DNA of 64,000 bases. Source: Stenotrophomonas sp. SAU14A_NAIMI4_5. GTDB lineage: Bacteria; Pseudomonadota; Gammaproteobacteria; Xanthomonadales; Xanthomonadaceae. Below are positions 36,077 to 44,964 of this stretch, piece by piece; within the stretch, counting starts at the first letter, position 1; each line of letters starts with the position of its first letter. The notes below the pieces were generated by a model. It made no database searches, was not told the DNA's origin, and worked only from the letters and a program-made list of their open reading frames with translations. Location: the NCBI RefSeq assembly GCF_003086795.1, contig NZ_CP026003.1, forward strand, positions 888,503-952,502, written 5' to 3'. Position numbers and translations under genes: made by a program.

Positions 36077-37337
36077 CGGGTCTCACGGGTGGGTGGCGGT
36101 AGCCCGGCGTGGCCGGGAACAGGCGCTCGGCGGCGCGGGTCAGGTCGGCGTCGCCACTGAGCGCGGCCGCGCGCAGGGCGGCGGTCGGCGGGTGCAGCAG
36201 GCGGTTGGTCAGGCCATGGGCCAGCAGTTCCAGCACTTCGTCGGCCGGCTTGCCGTTGGCCAGCTGCTGTCGCGCACGCTCCAGCAGCTCGGCGCGGGTG
36301 GCCTCGCCGAAGGCGCGCAGCTGCCGCAGGGGCGCCTGGTGGGCGCTGGCCTGCAGGGTTTCGACGAAGCGCGAGACCTGCAGGTCGATGATCGCCTCGG
36401 CCTCGGCGGCCGCCTCGCGACGGCCGCGGCGGTTGTCTTCCACCGCGCGCTCAAGGTCGTCCACGGTGTACAGGAAGGCATCGTTGAGCGTGCCGACCTC
36501 GGCCTCGATGTCGCGCGGCACGGCCAGGTCGAACAGCAGCATCGGCTTGTGCCGGCGCGCGCGCAGGGCCTTGGCCACCATCTCGCGGTGGATGACCGGC
36601 TCGCGCGCGGCGGTGGCCGAGAACACCACGTCGGCCTCGGCCAGGTGGCGTTCCAGCTCGGTCAGCGGCAGCGCCACGCCGCCGTGGCGGGTGGCCAGTT
36701 CCTGCGCATGGGCCAGGGTACGGTTGGCGATCAGCAGGCGGCGCACCTTGCCTTCGCTCAGGTGCCGTGCAGCCAGCTCGATGGTCTCGCCGGCGCCGAC
36801 CAGCAGCACCGTGGAATCGTCCAGGCGGGCGAACGCGTTCTGCGCCAGGCGCACCGCGGCCGAGGCGACCGAGACTGGATTGGCGCCCACCTGGGTATCG
36901 GTGCGCGCACGCTTGGCCACCGAGAAGGTCTGCTGGAACAGCCGGTCCAGGCGTTGGCCGAGCAGGCCGTGGTCGCGCGCGGTGGACCAGGCATCCTTCA
37001 CCTGTCCCAGGATCTGCGGCTCGCCCAGCACCATCGAATCGAGCCCGGTGGCGACCCGGAACAGGTGGCGCACCGCATCGGCGTCGGCATGCTGGTACAG
37101 GTAGCCCTGCAGGTCGCCGGCCTGGCTGTGCAGCCACTGGTCCAGCGCCTGCGGCGAATCGGCCACCGCGTACAGCTCGGTGCGGTTGCAGGTGGAAAGC
37201 AGGACCGCCTCGGCGATCTGCGGGGTATCGCGCAGCGAACCGAGCGCGCGCGGCAGCGCGTCACCGGCGAAGGCCGCGCGTTCGCGCAGCTCTACCGGTG
37301 CGGTCTGGTGATTCAGTCCGAGCACCCACAGGGTCAT
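36054..37337 (-). CDS. hemA: Glutamyl-tRNA reductase
   Basis: Reduces glutamyl-tRNA to glutamate-1-semialdehyde, the first step of C5 heme biosynthesis. At 427 aa it is in the normal range. The catalytic cysteine is Cys50 in [13 protein letters not shown], the tRNA-binding His is in the N-terminal [15 protein letters not shown], and [11 protein letters not shown] follows. The NADPH domain carries [17 protein letters not shown]. The C-terminal dimerisation domain is helical. The gene diverges from the TPR gene at 37392, and its end overlaps prfA. Confidence 0.97.
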   Translation of the reverse strand: MTLWVLGLNHQTAPVELRERAAFAGDALPRALGSLRDTPQIAEAVLLSTCNRTELYAVADSPQALDQWLHSQAGDLQGYLYQHADADAVRHLFRVATGLDSMVLGEPQILGQVKDAWSTARDHGLLGQRLDRLFQQTFSVAKRARTDTQVGANPVSVASAAVRLAQNAFARLDDSTVLLVGAGETIELAARHLSEGKVRRLLIANRTLAHAQELATRHGGVALPLTELERHLAEADVVFSATAAREPVIHREMVAKALRARRHKPMLLFDLAVPRDIEAEVGTLNDAFLYTVDDLERAVEDNRRGRREAAAEAEAIIDLQVSRFVETLQASAHQAPLRQLRAFGEATRAELLERARQQLANGKPADEVLELLAHGLTNRLLHPPTAALRAAALSGDADLTRAAERLFPATPGYRHPPVRPDDADPAP

Positions 37338-37391
37338 TGTTCAGTTGCTTGCGATAAGCTGCTGGCCATTGGACGACATTTTAAGGCCCCG

Positions 37392-39086
37392 ATGCCGACG
37401 ATGCCCGCATTGATTCGCATCCCCAGTGTTCTGCTGCTGTCCCTGGCCTTCAGCCAGGTGCTGGTGGCGGCGCCGGCCAAGGCTCCCGCACGGGGCCCGG
37501 CCAGCGAAGAACTGGCCCTGGAACCGGTGATGGCCGGGGAATTCGCCCTGCAGGCCGGCAAGCTGGCCGACGCCGCGCACTGGTACCTGCAGGCGGCCGA
37601 GCAGACCGCCGGCGATGCAGGGCTGGCCGAACGGGCCACCCGCATCTCCATGCTGGCCAACGATGACGCCAGCGCCGCCAAGGGCCTGGCCCTGTGGGAG
37701 AAGCGCGCGCCCAGCTCGCTGTCCATGCGCAGTGCCGCCGGTGCGCTGGCCATGCGCCAGGGCAACGTGAAGGCCGCGCGCACCGAGCTGCAGGCCCTGC
37801 TGGCCGACCCCGACGATCGCGGCTGGAAGTTCGCGCTGGCCGCCCTGATGGGCGGTGGCCGCGACCCAGCCGTGCCGGCGCAGGTGCTGGGCGAGCTGGT
37901 CGATGCCAATGCCATTCCGCCGAAGATCGAGGCCTGGCAGGAATTCGGCCGGCTGGCCCTGCGCATGGAAAAGCCCGAGCTGGCCCGGCGCATGATCGAC
38001 GAAGTGGTCAAGCGCTTCCCGGACGAGCCGCGGGTAGCCCTGCTGCGTGCCAGCCAGCTGCAGCAGGCCGGACAGACCGCGCAGGCGCTGGCGCTGCTGC
38101 AGGGGGTCGAGCCGAAGACCCGGCAGGACCCGGAGCTGCGCAACGCGGTGGCCATCGCCTATGACAGCCTGGGCCAGCCGGCCGCCGCCGAGCGGGTGCT
38201 GGCCGTCGGCCCGCAGAACGTGCAGACCTGGGGCATGCGCGCCTCGCTGCTGGCAAAGCAGGGCGACACCGCCGCGCTGTCGGGCCTCTACAACGAACTC
38301 TCGCGGCAGGCCGCCAAGCCGGACCCGGCGCAGCGCCTGCTGCTGGGCAAGATCGCCGAGTACCTCAAGCGCTACCCCGAGGCGGTGAACTGGTACCACA
38401 GCGTGCCGGGCGGCGACGAACTGAACGAGGCGCGCCTGCGCGCGGCCAATGCGCAGGGCCTGGCCGGCCGGCAGGCGCTGGCGCTGGACGAGGTGCATGC
38501 CATCCAGTCCGATGCCATGGTCGATGATGATGTGCGCCGCGATGCCTACCTGCTGGAAGCCGAGCTGCGCCAGCGCGCCGACGACCTGCCGGGCGAACTG
38601 GATGCGCTGGCCCGTGGCCTGGCCGCCTATCCGGACGAGAACGGCCTGCTGTACGCCCGCGCCCTGGCCTGGGAGCGGCGCGATGACATCGCCCGCGCCG
38701 AGGCCGACCTGCGCAAGGTGCTGGTGACCGATCCGGAGAACGTGCCGGCGCTGAACGCGCTGGGCTACACCCTGGCCGACCGCACCAAGCGCTATCAGGA
38801 AGCCCTGGAACTGATCGACCGCGCGCGCGTGGCCGAGCCGGACAACCCGGCCATCGTCGACAGCTACGGCTGGGTGCTGTATCGCCTGGGCCGCAACGAC
38901 GAAGCCCTGGTGCAGCTGCGCCGGGCCTGGACGCTGTCCCGCGACCCGGAGATCGCCGCCCACGTGGGCGAGGTGCTGTGGGTGCTCGGCAAGCACGACG
39001 AGGCCCGCCACTTCTTCGAGGAAGCGGCCAAGCTCGACCCTGAAAACCGCGCGCTGCTGCGCGCCCGCGAGAAATTCAATCCATGA
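37392..39086 (+). CDS. Exported TPR-repeat protein
   Basis: A 564-aa protein with an N-terminal signal peptide (IPSVLLLSLAFSQVLVAAPAKA). The rest is a long array of TPR helices. Clear repeats include FALQAGKLADAAHWYLQAAE, LAYTLADRTKRYQEALELID-type, YGWVLYRLGRNDEALVQLRRA and GEVLWVLGKHDEARHFFEEA. Such periplasmic or outer-membrane-associated TPR proteins act as scaffolds; the partner here is unknown. The ATG at 37392 has AAGG upstream. Its stop codon overlaps lolB by 4 bp. The order hemA (divergent), TPR protein, lolB, ispE is the usual one in Xanthomonadaceae and pseudomonads. Confidence 0.88.
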   Translation: MPTMPALIRIPSVLLLSLAFSQVLVAAPAKAPARGPASEELALEPVMAGEFALQAGKLADAAHWYLQAAEQTAGDAGLAERATRISMLANDDASAAKGLALWEKRAPSSLSMRSAAGALAMRQGNVKAARTELQALLADPDDRGWKFALAALMGGGRDPAVPAQVLGELVDANAIPPKIEAWQEFGRLALRMEKPELARRMIDEVVKRFPDEPRVALLRASQLQQAGQTAQALALLQGVEPKTRQDPELRNAVAIAYDSLGQPAAAERVLAVGPQNVQTWGMRASLLAKQGDTAALSGLYNELSRQAAKPDPAQRLLLGKIAEYLKRYPEAVNWYHSVPGGDELNEARLRAANAQGLAGRQALALDEVHAIQSDAMVDDDVRRDAYLLEAELRQRADDLPGELDALARGLAAYPDENGLLYARALAWERRDDIARAEADLRKVLVTDPENVPALNALGYTLADRTKRYQEALELIDRARVAEPDNPAIVDSYGWVLYRLGRNDEALVQLRRAWTLSRDPEIAAHVGEVLWVLGKHDEARHFFEEAAKLDPENRALLRAREKFNP

Positions 39087-39739
39087 GTGTTTCCATGATC
39101 CGGCCGCTGCTGCTGGTGGCCGTGACCCTGGCGGTGAGCGCCTGTACCAGCGTGGGCACGCAGAAGACGCCGGCTCCGGACGTGGTCTATACCGTGTCGC
39201 CGGCCGCCGAGCGCGCCGAGGAGGCCCGCGTGCAGGCCCTGCGCGCGCAGCCCGATTACAGCTTCCAGGGCCGGGTCGCGGTCAGCAAGGGAAAGAACGG
39301 TGGCAGCGGCCGCATCGACTGGGTCCAGCAGGGCAGCGAGTACCGCATCCAGCTGAGTGCGCCGGTCACCCGCCAGAGCTGGACCCTGCAGGGGGATTCG
39401 GTACAGGGCGGGGCACGCCTGGAAGGGCTCGGTGATGGCCCGCGCGCCGGTGATGACGCCCGCCAGCTGCTGCTGGATGCCACCGGCTGGGATATTCCGG
39501 TAAATGAACTGTCCGACTGGACCCGTGGCCTGGTGCTGCGCGGTTCCGGCGAAAGCAGCGTGGAGCGCGATGCCGAGGGCCGCCCGCGGCGCATGCAGCA
39601 GGCCGGTTGGCTGATCCAGTACCTGGACTGGTATCCGGCCCAGGAAGGAAGCCCGGCCCTGCCGCGGCGCATCGAGGCCAGCCGCGAGGACGCCAAGGTG
39701 CGCCTGCTGGTCGACCAGTGGGGCGCCGACGCGCCATGA
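39083..39739 (+). CDS. lolB: Outer-membrane lipoprotein receptor LolB
   Basis: Receives lipoproteins from LolA and inserts them in the outer membrane. The 218-aa precursor has a lipobox AVSAC with Cys21. The mature domain is the LolA/LolB half-barrel, shown by [25 protein letters not shown], then [15 protein letters not shown] and [17 protein letters not shown]. It overlaps the stop codon of the TPR gene and the start codon of ispE, so the three are translationally coupled. Confidence 0.93.
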   Translation: MSVSMIRPLLLVAVTLAVSACTSVGTQKTPAPDVVYTVSPAAERAEEARVQALRAQPDYSFQGRVAVSKGKNGGSGRIDWVQQGSEYRIQLSAPVTRQSWTLQGDSVQGGARLEGLGDGPRAGDDARQLLLDATGWDIPVNELSDWTRGLVLRGSGESSVERDAEGRPRRMQQAGWLIQYLDWYPAQEGSPALPRRIEASREDAKVRLLVDQWGADAP

Positions 39740-40605
39740 CCGCGCAGATTGACGCCGATGGCTGGTCCTGGTGGCCGGCCCCGGCCAAGCTGAACCTGTT
39801 CCTGCACATCACCGGCCGCCGCGCCGATGGCTACCATGAGCTGCAGACCGTGTTCCGCCTGCTGGACTGGGGCGACCGTATCGGCCTGCGCCTGCGCGAT
39901 GATGGATTGGTGCGACGTCAGGGCGAGGGCCTGGCCGGTGTTGCCGAGGCCGATGATCTGGCGGTGCGTGCGGCCAGGTTGCTGCAATCGGCTGCCAACG
40001 TCGGCCAGGGGGCGGATATCGTCGTTGAAAAGCATGTTTCGGCGGGTGGCGGCTTCGGCGGCGGCTCGTCCGACGCGGCCACCGTGCTGGTGGTCCTGAA
40101 CCGGCTCTGGCAGGCCGGCCTGGACGAGGATGCGCTGGCTGCACTGGGCCTGCGCCTGGGCGCCGACGTGCCGGTCTTCGTGCGCGGCCACAACGCCTGG
40201 GCCGAGGGCGTGGGCGAGCGCCTGCAGCCGGTGGCCCTGCCGCCGGCCTGGTACGTGATCGTCGAACCGGGCGTTCATGTTCCGACCCCGGCCCTGTTCG
40301 CTGACCCGGATTTGACGCGCGACTGCCCACAGGCGAAAATAGACGACTTCGCTTCCGGCGCTCTGGTCGGAAACGTGTTCGAGCCGGTGCTGCGCCGCCG
40401 CGAGCCTGCCGTCGAGGCGGTGCTTGCCGCGTTGAGCAGCATAGGCCAGGCACGTTTGACCGGGTCCGGAAGTGGTTGTTTCGTCGAGTTCGATTCGCAG
40501 GCTGCCGCAGAGCAGGGGCGAGCGGAGTTGCCGAAGGAGTTGCGGGCAAGGGTGGCCGCGGGCGTTGCACGTTCGCCACTGCTGGATGCACTCGAGCAAC
40601 ACTGA
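39736..40605 (+). CDS. ispE: 4-diphosphocytidyl-2-C-methyl-D-erythritol kinase
   Basis: A GHMP kinase of the MEP isoprenoid pathway, phosphorylating CDP-ME. The chain is 289 aa. The N-terminal [23 protein letters not shown] and the glycine-rich ATP loop [18 protein letters not shown] (about 98-115) are diagnostic. The C-terminal [13 protein letters not shown] completes the site. It starts with the ATG at 39736, overlapping the lolB stop codon. tRNA-Gln follows 11 bp after its stop codon. Confidence 0.95.
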   Translation: MTAQIDADGWSWWPAPAKLNLFLHITGRRADGYHELQTVFRLLDWGDRIGLRLRDDGLVRRQGEGLAGVAEADDLAVRAARLLQSAANVGQGADIVVEKHVSAGGGFGGGSSDAATVLVVLNRLWQAGLDEDALAALGLRLGADVPVFVRGHNAWAEGVGERLQPVALPPAWYVIVEPGVHVPTPALFADPDLTRDCPQAKIDDFASGALVGNVFEPVLRRREPAVEAVLAALSSIGQARLTGSGSGCFVEFDSQAAAEQGRAELPKELRARVAAGVARSPLLDALEQH

Positions 40606-40616
40606 TTCATCAATGC

Positions 40617-40693
40617 AGGGGCGTCGCCAAGAGGCCCAAGGCACCAGGTTTTGATCCTGGCATTCGGAGGTTCGAATCCTCCCGCCCCTGCCA
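40617..40693 (+). tRNA. tRNA-Gln (anticodon TTG)
   Basis: The 7-bp acceptor stem AGGGGCG pairs with CGCCCCT, and CCA is encoded at the end. The anticodon arm CCAGG-TTTTGAT-CCTGG holds TTG at positions 34-36. The T arm contains GGTTCGAATCC. It sits between ispE and prs, as in E. coli-like arrangements. Confidence 0.96.
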
Positions 40694-40827
40694 ATGCGGC
40701 TGCGTCCGCGCCATCCAGCGCATCACTGCGCGGGACGTGGAAACAGCCGCGGTGTTGTAAGCAGCAGGGGCCGCAGCGGTCCTTGCCGCTACCGGATCCC
40801 CGCCACTCGTCCCCGCCCGAGACAATC

Positions 40828-41790
40828 ATGATGCAAGAGTCCCCGAACCTGCTGGTATTTTCCGGCAACGCCAACAAACGTCTGGCGCAGAACATCTGCA
40901 AGGAACTGGGAGTCCGCCCGGGCAAGGCACTGGTCTCGCACTTCTCCGATGGTGAAGTGCAGGTCGAGATCGAAGAAAACGTCCGCAAGCAGGACGTCTT
41001 CGTGATCCAGCCGACCTCGGCGCCGAGCGCGGAAAACCTGATGGAACTGCTGGTCCTGATCGACGCGCTCAAGCGCGCATCGGTGGCCAGCGTGACCGCC
41101 GTGGTGCCGTACTTCGGCTACTCGCGCCAGGATCGCCGCATGCGTTCCTCGCGCGTGCCGATCACCGCCAAGCTGGCGGCCAAGATGTTCAGCACCGCTG
41201 GCGCTGATCGCGTGCTGACCGTCGACCTGCACGCCGACCAGATCCAGGGCTTCTTCGATATCCCGGTGGACAACGTGTATGCGTCCCCGCTGCTGCTGGC
41301 CGACATCTGGCGCGCCTACGGCACCGAGAACCTGATCGTCGTCTCGCCGGACGTGGGCGGCGTGGTCCGCGCCCGTGCGGTGGCCAAGCGCCTGGATGAC
41401 GCCGACCTGGCGATCATCGACAAGCGCCGCCCGCGCGCCAACGTCTCCACCGTGATGAACATCATCGGTGACGTCGAAGGCAAGACCTGCGTCATGGTCG
41501 ATGACATCGTCGATACCGCCGGCACCCTGTGCGCCGCTGCCGCTGCCCTCAAGGCGCGCGGTGCGCTCAAGGTCGCCGCCTACTGCACCCACGCGGTGCT
41601 GTCGGGCCCGGCGGTGGACAACATCACCAATTCCCAGCTCGACGAGCTGGTGGTGACCGACACCATCCCGCTGAAGGACGCAGCGCGGGTGTGCAGCAAG
41701 ATCCGCCAGCTGAGCGTGGCGGAAATGCTGGCCGAAACGATGCGCCGCATCGCCTTCGGCGAGTCGGTCAGCTCGCTGTACGTCGACTGA
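40828..41790 (+). CDS. prs: Ribose-phosphate pyrophosphokinase
   Basis: Makes PRPP from ribose 5-phosphate and ATP, for nucleotide, histidine and tryptophan synthesis. The 320-aa chain has [23 protein letters not shown] and [34 protein letters not shown] follows, then the PRPP-binding loop [12 protein letters not shown]. Two ATG codons are adjacent (40828 and 40831). The spacing tRNA-Gln, prs, rplY, pth, ychF is the conserved gammaproteobacterial arrangement. Confidence 0.96.
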   Translation: MMQESPNLLVFSGNANKRLAQNICKELGVRPGKALVSHFSDGEVQVEIEENVRKQDVFVIQPTSAPSAENLMELLVLIDALKRASVASVTAVVPYFGYSRQDRRMRSSRVPITAKLAAKMFSTAGADRVLTVDLHADQIQGFFDIPVDNVYASPLLLADIWRAYGTENLIVVSPDVGGVVRARAVAKRLDDADLAIIDKRRPRANVSTVMNIIGDVEGKTCVMVDDIVDTAGTLCAAAAALKARGALKVAAYCTHAVLSGPAVDNITNSQLDELVVTDTIPLKDAARVCSKIRQLSVAEMLAETMRRIAFGESVSSLYVD

Positions 41791-41900
41791 TTTTTTCGTC
41801 CCTGCCGGCAACGGTAGGGACACACCCCGGGTGCTTCTGGTCGCGGAAGCATCTTCAATCGCCGAGCCGCAAGGCAAGGCAACAACCTGAGTAGTCGAAA

Positions 41901-42518
41901 ATGTCGAAGACCCATGAAATCAAGGTCACCAAGCGTGAACTGCAGCGTAAGGGTGCGAGCCGCCGCCTGCGTCACGCTGGTGTGATCCCGGCCATCGTGT
42001 ACGGCGGTACCGCCGAGCCGGTCGCCATCAGCCTGGACCACAACGAAATCTGGCTGGCCCAGCAGAACGAGTGGTTCTACGCCTCCATCCTGGACCTGAA
42101 CCTGGATGGCAAGGTCGAGCGCGTGCTGCTGCGTGACATGCAGCGCCACCCGTACAAGCAGCTGATCATGCACCTGGACTTCCTGCGCGTGAACGAGAAC
42201 GAAGCCCTGACCGCTTCGGTTCCGCTGCACTTCATCAACGAAGACACCTCGCCGGCTGGCAAGGCTGCCGACGTCGTGGTCACCCACGAACTGAAGGAAG
42301 TCACCATCAGCTGCCTGCCGAAGGACCTGCCGGAGTCGATCGAAGTCGACCTGGGCGCCCTGAACGCTGGCGACGTGGTGTACCTGTCCAACATCAAGCT
42401 GCCGAAGGGCGTGGAAATCCCGGCCCTGGCGCTGGGCAAGGACCACGACGACGCCATCGTCACCGCCAAGCACGGCAAGGAAGACGCTGCCGACGCTGAA
42501 GCTCCGGCTGCCGAGTAA
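41901..42518 (+). CDS. rplY: Ribosomal protein L25/general stress protein Ctc
   Basis: A 5S-rRNA-binding large-subunit protein of the long (Ctc) type, 205 aa. The N-terminal domain (GASRRLRHAGVIPAIVYGGTAEPVAISLDHNEI) binds 5S RNA. The C-terminal TL5-like domain is VVVTHELKEVTISCLPKDLPESIEVDLGALNAGDVVYLSNIKLP. An acidic and alanine-rich tail (EDAADAEAPAAE) is typical. Its position between prs and pth fits the conserved cluster. Confidence 0.94.
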   Translation: MSKTHEIKVTKRELQRKGASRRLRHAGVIPAIVYGGTAEPVAISLDHNEIWLAQQNEWFYASILDLNLDGKVERVLLRDMQRHPYKQLIMHLDFLRVNENEALTASVPLHFINEDTSPAGKAADVVVTHELKEVTISCLPKDLPESIEVDLGALNAGDVVYLSNIKLPKGVEIPALALGKDHDDAIVTAKHGKEDAADAEAPAAE

Positions 42519-42526
42519 TACCGTAG

Positions 42527-42552
42527 CGGTGCCTGCCTCCGGGCAGGCACCG
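42527..42552. terminator. Hairpin after rplY
   Basis: GGTGCCTGCC-TCC-GGGCAGGCACC gives a stem of 10 bp or more between rplY and pth, with no U-run. It may attenuate or stabilise rplY mRNA rather than end transcription fully. Confidence 0.5.
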
Positions 42553-42566
42553 TTCTGGAAGGAACC

Positions 42567-43145
42567 ATGGCAGGACTGCGACTGATCGTCGGTCTGGGCA
42601 ATCCCGGATCGGAACACGCCCGGACCCGGCACAACGCCGGGTTTCATTTCGTTGAGGCCCTGGCTGAAAAAGCCGGTGCACGCTGGAATGTGGACAGCAA
42701 GCTGTTCGGCGAGACCGCCAAGGTCGAGATCGCCGGGCAGACCGTTTGGCTGCTGAAGCCGGCCACCTTCATGAACCTCAGCGGCAAGTCGGTCACCGCC
42801 GCACAGCGGTTCTGGAAGATCGAGCCGGAGGAAACCCTGCTGGCGCACGACGAACTGGACCTGCCGCCCGGCGCGGTACGGCTGAAGTTCGACGGCGGCC
42901 ACGGCGGCCAGAACGGCCTGCGTGACACCATGCGCCTGCTCGGCCACGGCAAGTTCCACCGCCTGCGCGTGGGCATCGGCCATCCCGGCCACAAGGACCG
43001 CGTGGTGGGTTGGGTGCTCGGCCGTCCCTCCAAGGACGACGACGTGCTGATCGCACGCGCCATCGACGATGCCATCGACGTGCTGCCGCTGGCGGTACAG
43101 GGCGATTTCAACGAAGCAATGAAGCGGCTGCACACCCCGAAATAA
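42567..43145 (+). CDS. pth: Peptidyl-tRNA hydrolase
   Basis: Recycles peptidyl-tRNA released from stalled ribosomes. At 192 aa it is the usual size. The N-terminal GLGNPGSEHARTRHNAGFHFVE holds the catalytic His, and the MNLSGKSV segment and HDELDLPPGAVRLKFDGGHGGQNGLR are diagnostic. FHRLRVGIGHPG and the WVLGRPSKDDD loop complete the fold. It is followed by several GTAG elements and then ychF. Confidence 0.95.
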   Translation: MAGLRLIVGLGNPGSEHARTRHNAGFHFVEALAEKAGARWNVDSKLFGETAKVEIAGQTVWLLKPATFMNLSGKSVTAAQRFWKIEPEETLLAHDELDLPPGAVRLKFDGGHGGQNGLRDTMRLLGHGKFHRLRVGIGHPGHKDRVVGWVLGRPSKDDDVLIARAIDDAIDVLPLAVQGDFNEAMKRLHTPK

Positions 43146-43147
43146 CG

Positions 43148-43171
43148 GTAGTGCCGGCCGCTGGCCGGCAA
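43148..43171 (+). repeat. GTAG palindromic element
   Basis: GTAGTGCCGGCC-GCT-GGCCGGCAA, just after pth. Confidence 0.75.
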
Positions 43172-43190
43172 CGGGCGCCCACCGGCCCCG

Positions 43191-43300
43191 GTAGGTACCG
43201 ACCGTTGGTCGGTACGGAATCAACCAGACCGGTAGGTACCGACCGTTGGTCGGTACGGAATCAACCAGACCGGTAGGTACCGACCGTTGGTCGGTACGGA
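43191..43300 (+). repeat. Three tandem 41-bp GTAG repeat units
   Basis: The unit GTAGGTACCGACC-GTT-GGTCGGTAC plus a spacer GGAATCAACCAGACCG recurs at 43191, 43232 and 43273, with a period of exactly 41 bp. The third copy lacks the end of the spacer. Within the units the sequences are identical, so the array must be recent. Confidence 0.85.
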
Positions 43301-43369
43301 GAATGATTGGAAAAGCAGCGCCCACCTCGCTGCTTCCCCAATCACTTTCACCCCAGAGAGCTGTCACCC

Positions 43370-44461
43370 ATGGGTATCAAATGCGGCATCGTCGGCCTGC
43401 CCAACGTCGGCAAGTCGACCCTGTTCAACGCGCTGACCAAGGCGGGCATCGCCGCGGCGAACTTCCCGTTCTGCACCATCGAACCGAACGTCGGCATCGT
43501 GCCGGTGCCGGACCCGCGCCTGGGTGAGCTGGCGGCGATCATCAACCCGCAGAAGGTCATCCCGACCGCGGTCGAGTTCGTCGACATCGCCGGCCTGGTG
43601 GCTGGTGCGGCCAGCGGCGAAGGCCTGGGCAACAAGTTCCTGGCGCACATCCGCGAAGTCGATGCGATCACCCACGTGGTGCGCTGCTTCGAGAACGCCG
43701 ACGTCATCCACGTCAACAACAAGGTCGACCCGATCTCGGACATCGAAACCATCGATACCGAACTGGCCCTGGCCGACCTGGACAGCGTCGAGAAGGCACT
43801 GAACCGCGCCGAGCGCGCCGCCAAGGGTGGCGACAAGGAAGCGGCCGCGCGCAAGCCGGTGCTGGCCAAGCTGCAGGCCGCCCTGGCCGATGGCAGGTCG
43901 GGTCGCTCGGTCGGCCTGGACGAGGAAGAGAAGGCGCTGGTCCGTGACCTGTTCCTGCTGACCCTGAAGCCGGTGATGTACATCGCCAACGTGCTGGAAG
44001 ACGGCTTCGAGAACAACCCGCACCTGGACGCCGTGCGCGCCCACGCCGCCGCCGAAGGCGCGCAGGTGGTGCCGGTGTCGGCCGCGATCGAAGAAGAGCT
44101 GTCCCAGCTCGACGACGAAGACCGCGACACCTTCCTGGCCGATCTCGGCCTGAGCGAGCCGGGCCTGAACCGCGTGATCAACGCGGCCTACAGCCTGCTG
44201 GGCCTGCAGACCTACTTCACCGCTGGCGTGAAGGAAGTCCGCGCGTGGACCGTGCGCAAGGGCGCCACCGCCCCGCAGGCCGCTGCGGTCATCCACACCG
44301 ACTTCGAGAAGGGCTTCATCCGCGCCGAAACCATCGCGTATGACGACTTCATCAAGTACAAGGGCGAAGCCGGCGCCAAGGAAGCCGGTCGCCTGCGCCT
44401 GGAAGGCAAGGAATACCGCGTGCAGGAAGGCGACGTGCTGCACTTCCGCTTCAACGTCTGA
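43370..44461 (+). CDS. ychF: Redox-regulated ATPase YchF (Obg-like)
   Basis: A P-loop NTPase of the OLA1/YchF family that binds ATP and ribosomes. The 363-aa chain begins [20 protein letters not shown] with the Walker A at residues 8-16. It continues with [12 protein letters not shown], the DIAGLV motif (Walker B region) and the KPVMYIANV region (the NKxD position altered, which favours ATP). The C-terminal TGS-like domain is [19 protein letters not shown]. The start at 43370 fits the family. Pth and YchF are neighbours in most gammaproteobacteria. Confidence 0.95.
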   Translation: MGIKCGIVGLPNVGKSTLFNALTKAGIAAANFPFCTIEPNVGIVPVPDPRLGELAAIINPQKVIPTAVEFVDIAGLVAGAASGEGLGNKFLAHIREVDAITHVVRCFENADVIHVNNKVDPISDIETIDTELALADLDSVEKALNRAERAAKGGDKEAAARKPVLAKLQAALADGRSGRSVGLDEEEKALVRDLFLLTLKPVMYIANVLEDGFENNPHLDAVRAHAAAEGAQVVPVSAAIEEELSQLDDEDRDTFLADLGLSEPGLNRVINAAYSLLGLQTYFTAGVKEVRAWTVRKGATAPQAAAVIHTDFEKGFIRAETIAYDDFIKYKGEAGAKEAGRLRLEGKEYRVQEGDVLHFRFNV

Positions 44462-44486
44462 TCCAGCGGCAACGGATCGACCCCGG

Positions 44487-44517
44487 ACGCCCCGCCTCGA
44501 GCGGGGCGTTCGCGTTT
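44487..44517 (+). terminator. Rho-independent terminator of ychF
   Basis: Stem ACGCCCCGC-CTCGA-GCGGGGCGT followed by TCGCGTTT, about 25 bp after the stop codon. Confidence 0.75.
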
Positions 44518-44536
44518 CCGGCATCGGTTTCTGCGC

Positions 44537-44913
44537 TGGACAAAAAATGACCACGCTTCGAAACGCCTGCGGCGCAACGTTCGCACGCACTTGTCCACAC
44601 CAAACCCCCACCGCTTTCCACGCGCGGTGTGGAAAACCGTGGGGTCGGATCCCTTTCCACCGGAAAGGGCTCCGACCCCGATCAGCGCAGCCGAGTCGTG
44701 GACAAAATTTCACCACGCATGAAAACGCCTGCAGCGTAACGCTCGCACCCACTTGTCCACATCAAGTTCCCATCGCTCTCCACGTCGCGTGTGGAAAACA
44801 ACCGAGGCCGTGGACAAAAAATCACCACGCGTGGAAACGCCTGCGGCGCAATGCTCGCGCCCACTTGTCCACACCAAGTTCCCATCGCTCTCCACGTGCG
44901 GTGTGCATAAACA
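44537..44913. repeat. Three imperfect direct repeats with DnaA-box-like motifs
   Basis: Copies span 44537-44637, 44699-44800 and 44811-44913. Each opens with TGGACAAAA, has an ACGCCTGC core, a central TTGTCCACA and a final box on the opposite strand. The final boxes read TTTTCCACA (44628-44636 and 44790-44798) and TTATGCACA (44902-44910, a perfect match to the DnaA box consensus TTATNCACA). The copies are about 112 bp apart, except where a palindrome of about 40 bp has entered between copies 1 and 2. Confidence 0.75.
44641..44679. repeat. GGGGTCGGATCC palindromic element, copy 3
   Basis: The same 18-bp-arm palindrome as at 11082 and 24257, with one arm mismatch and a 3-base loop. It lies between repeat copies 1 and 2 and accounts for most of their extra spacing (162 bp instead of 112). 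Confidence 0.8.
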
Positions 44914-44914
44914 A

Positions 44915-44939
44915 CGAGGCCCGCCAATGGCGGGCCTCG
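44915..44939 (-). terminator. Terminator of the TonB receptor gene
   Basis: An 11-bp perfect stem (CGAGGCCCGCC / GGCGGGCCTCG) around a 3-base loop. On the minus strand it is followed by TTGTTTATG. It lies 26 bp after the receptor stop codon. Confidence 0.75.
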
Positions 44940-44964
44940 TCGTCCACGTCCTGCGAGACCGCGC

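Larger units (their letters stand above)
44462..44964. other. Repeat-rich spacer between ychF and the TonB receptor gene
   Basis: These 503 bases lie between convergent genes. They hold the ychF terminator, three imperfect copies of a unit of about 102-112 bp with DnaA-box-like motifs, a GGGGTCGG palindrome inserted between copies 1 and 2, and the terminator of the receptor gene. I see no protein gene. Confidence 0.8.

Noticed and set aside
43304..43344. An imperfect hairpin before ychF as a riboswitch
   Set aside because: The stem is short with mismatches, and no known ligand-binding core is visible.
44537..44913. The array after ychF as the chromosomal origin oriC
   Set aside because: No dnaA, dnaN or gyrB genes, no A/T-rich unwinding region and no oriC-type gene order are present. 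The weaker possibility of a DnaA-binding locus is kept as a finding.
44462..44964. The array after ychF as a CRISPR locus
   Set aside because: There are only three imperfect copies of about 102 bp, with no short identical repeats, no unique spacers and no cas genes.
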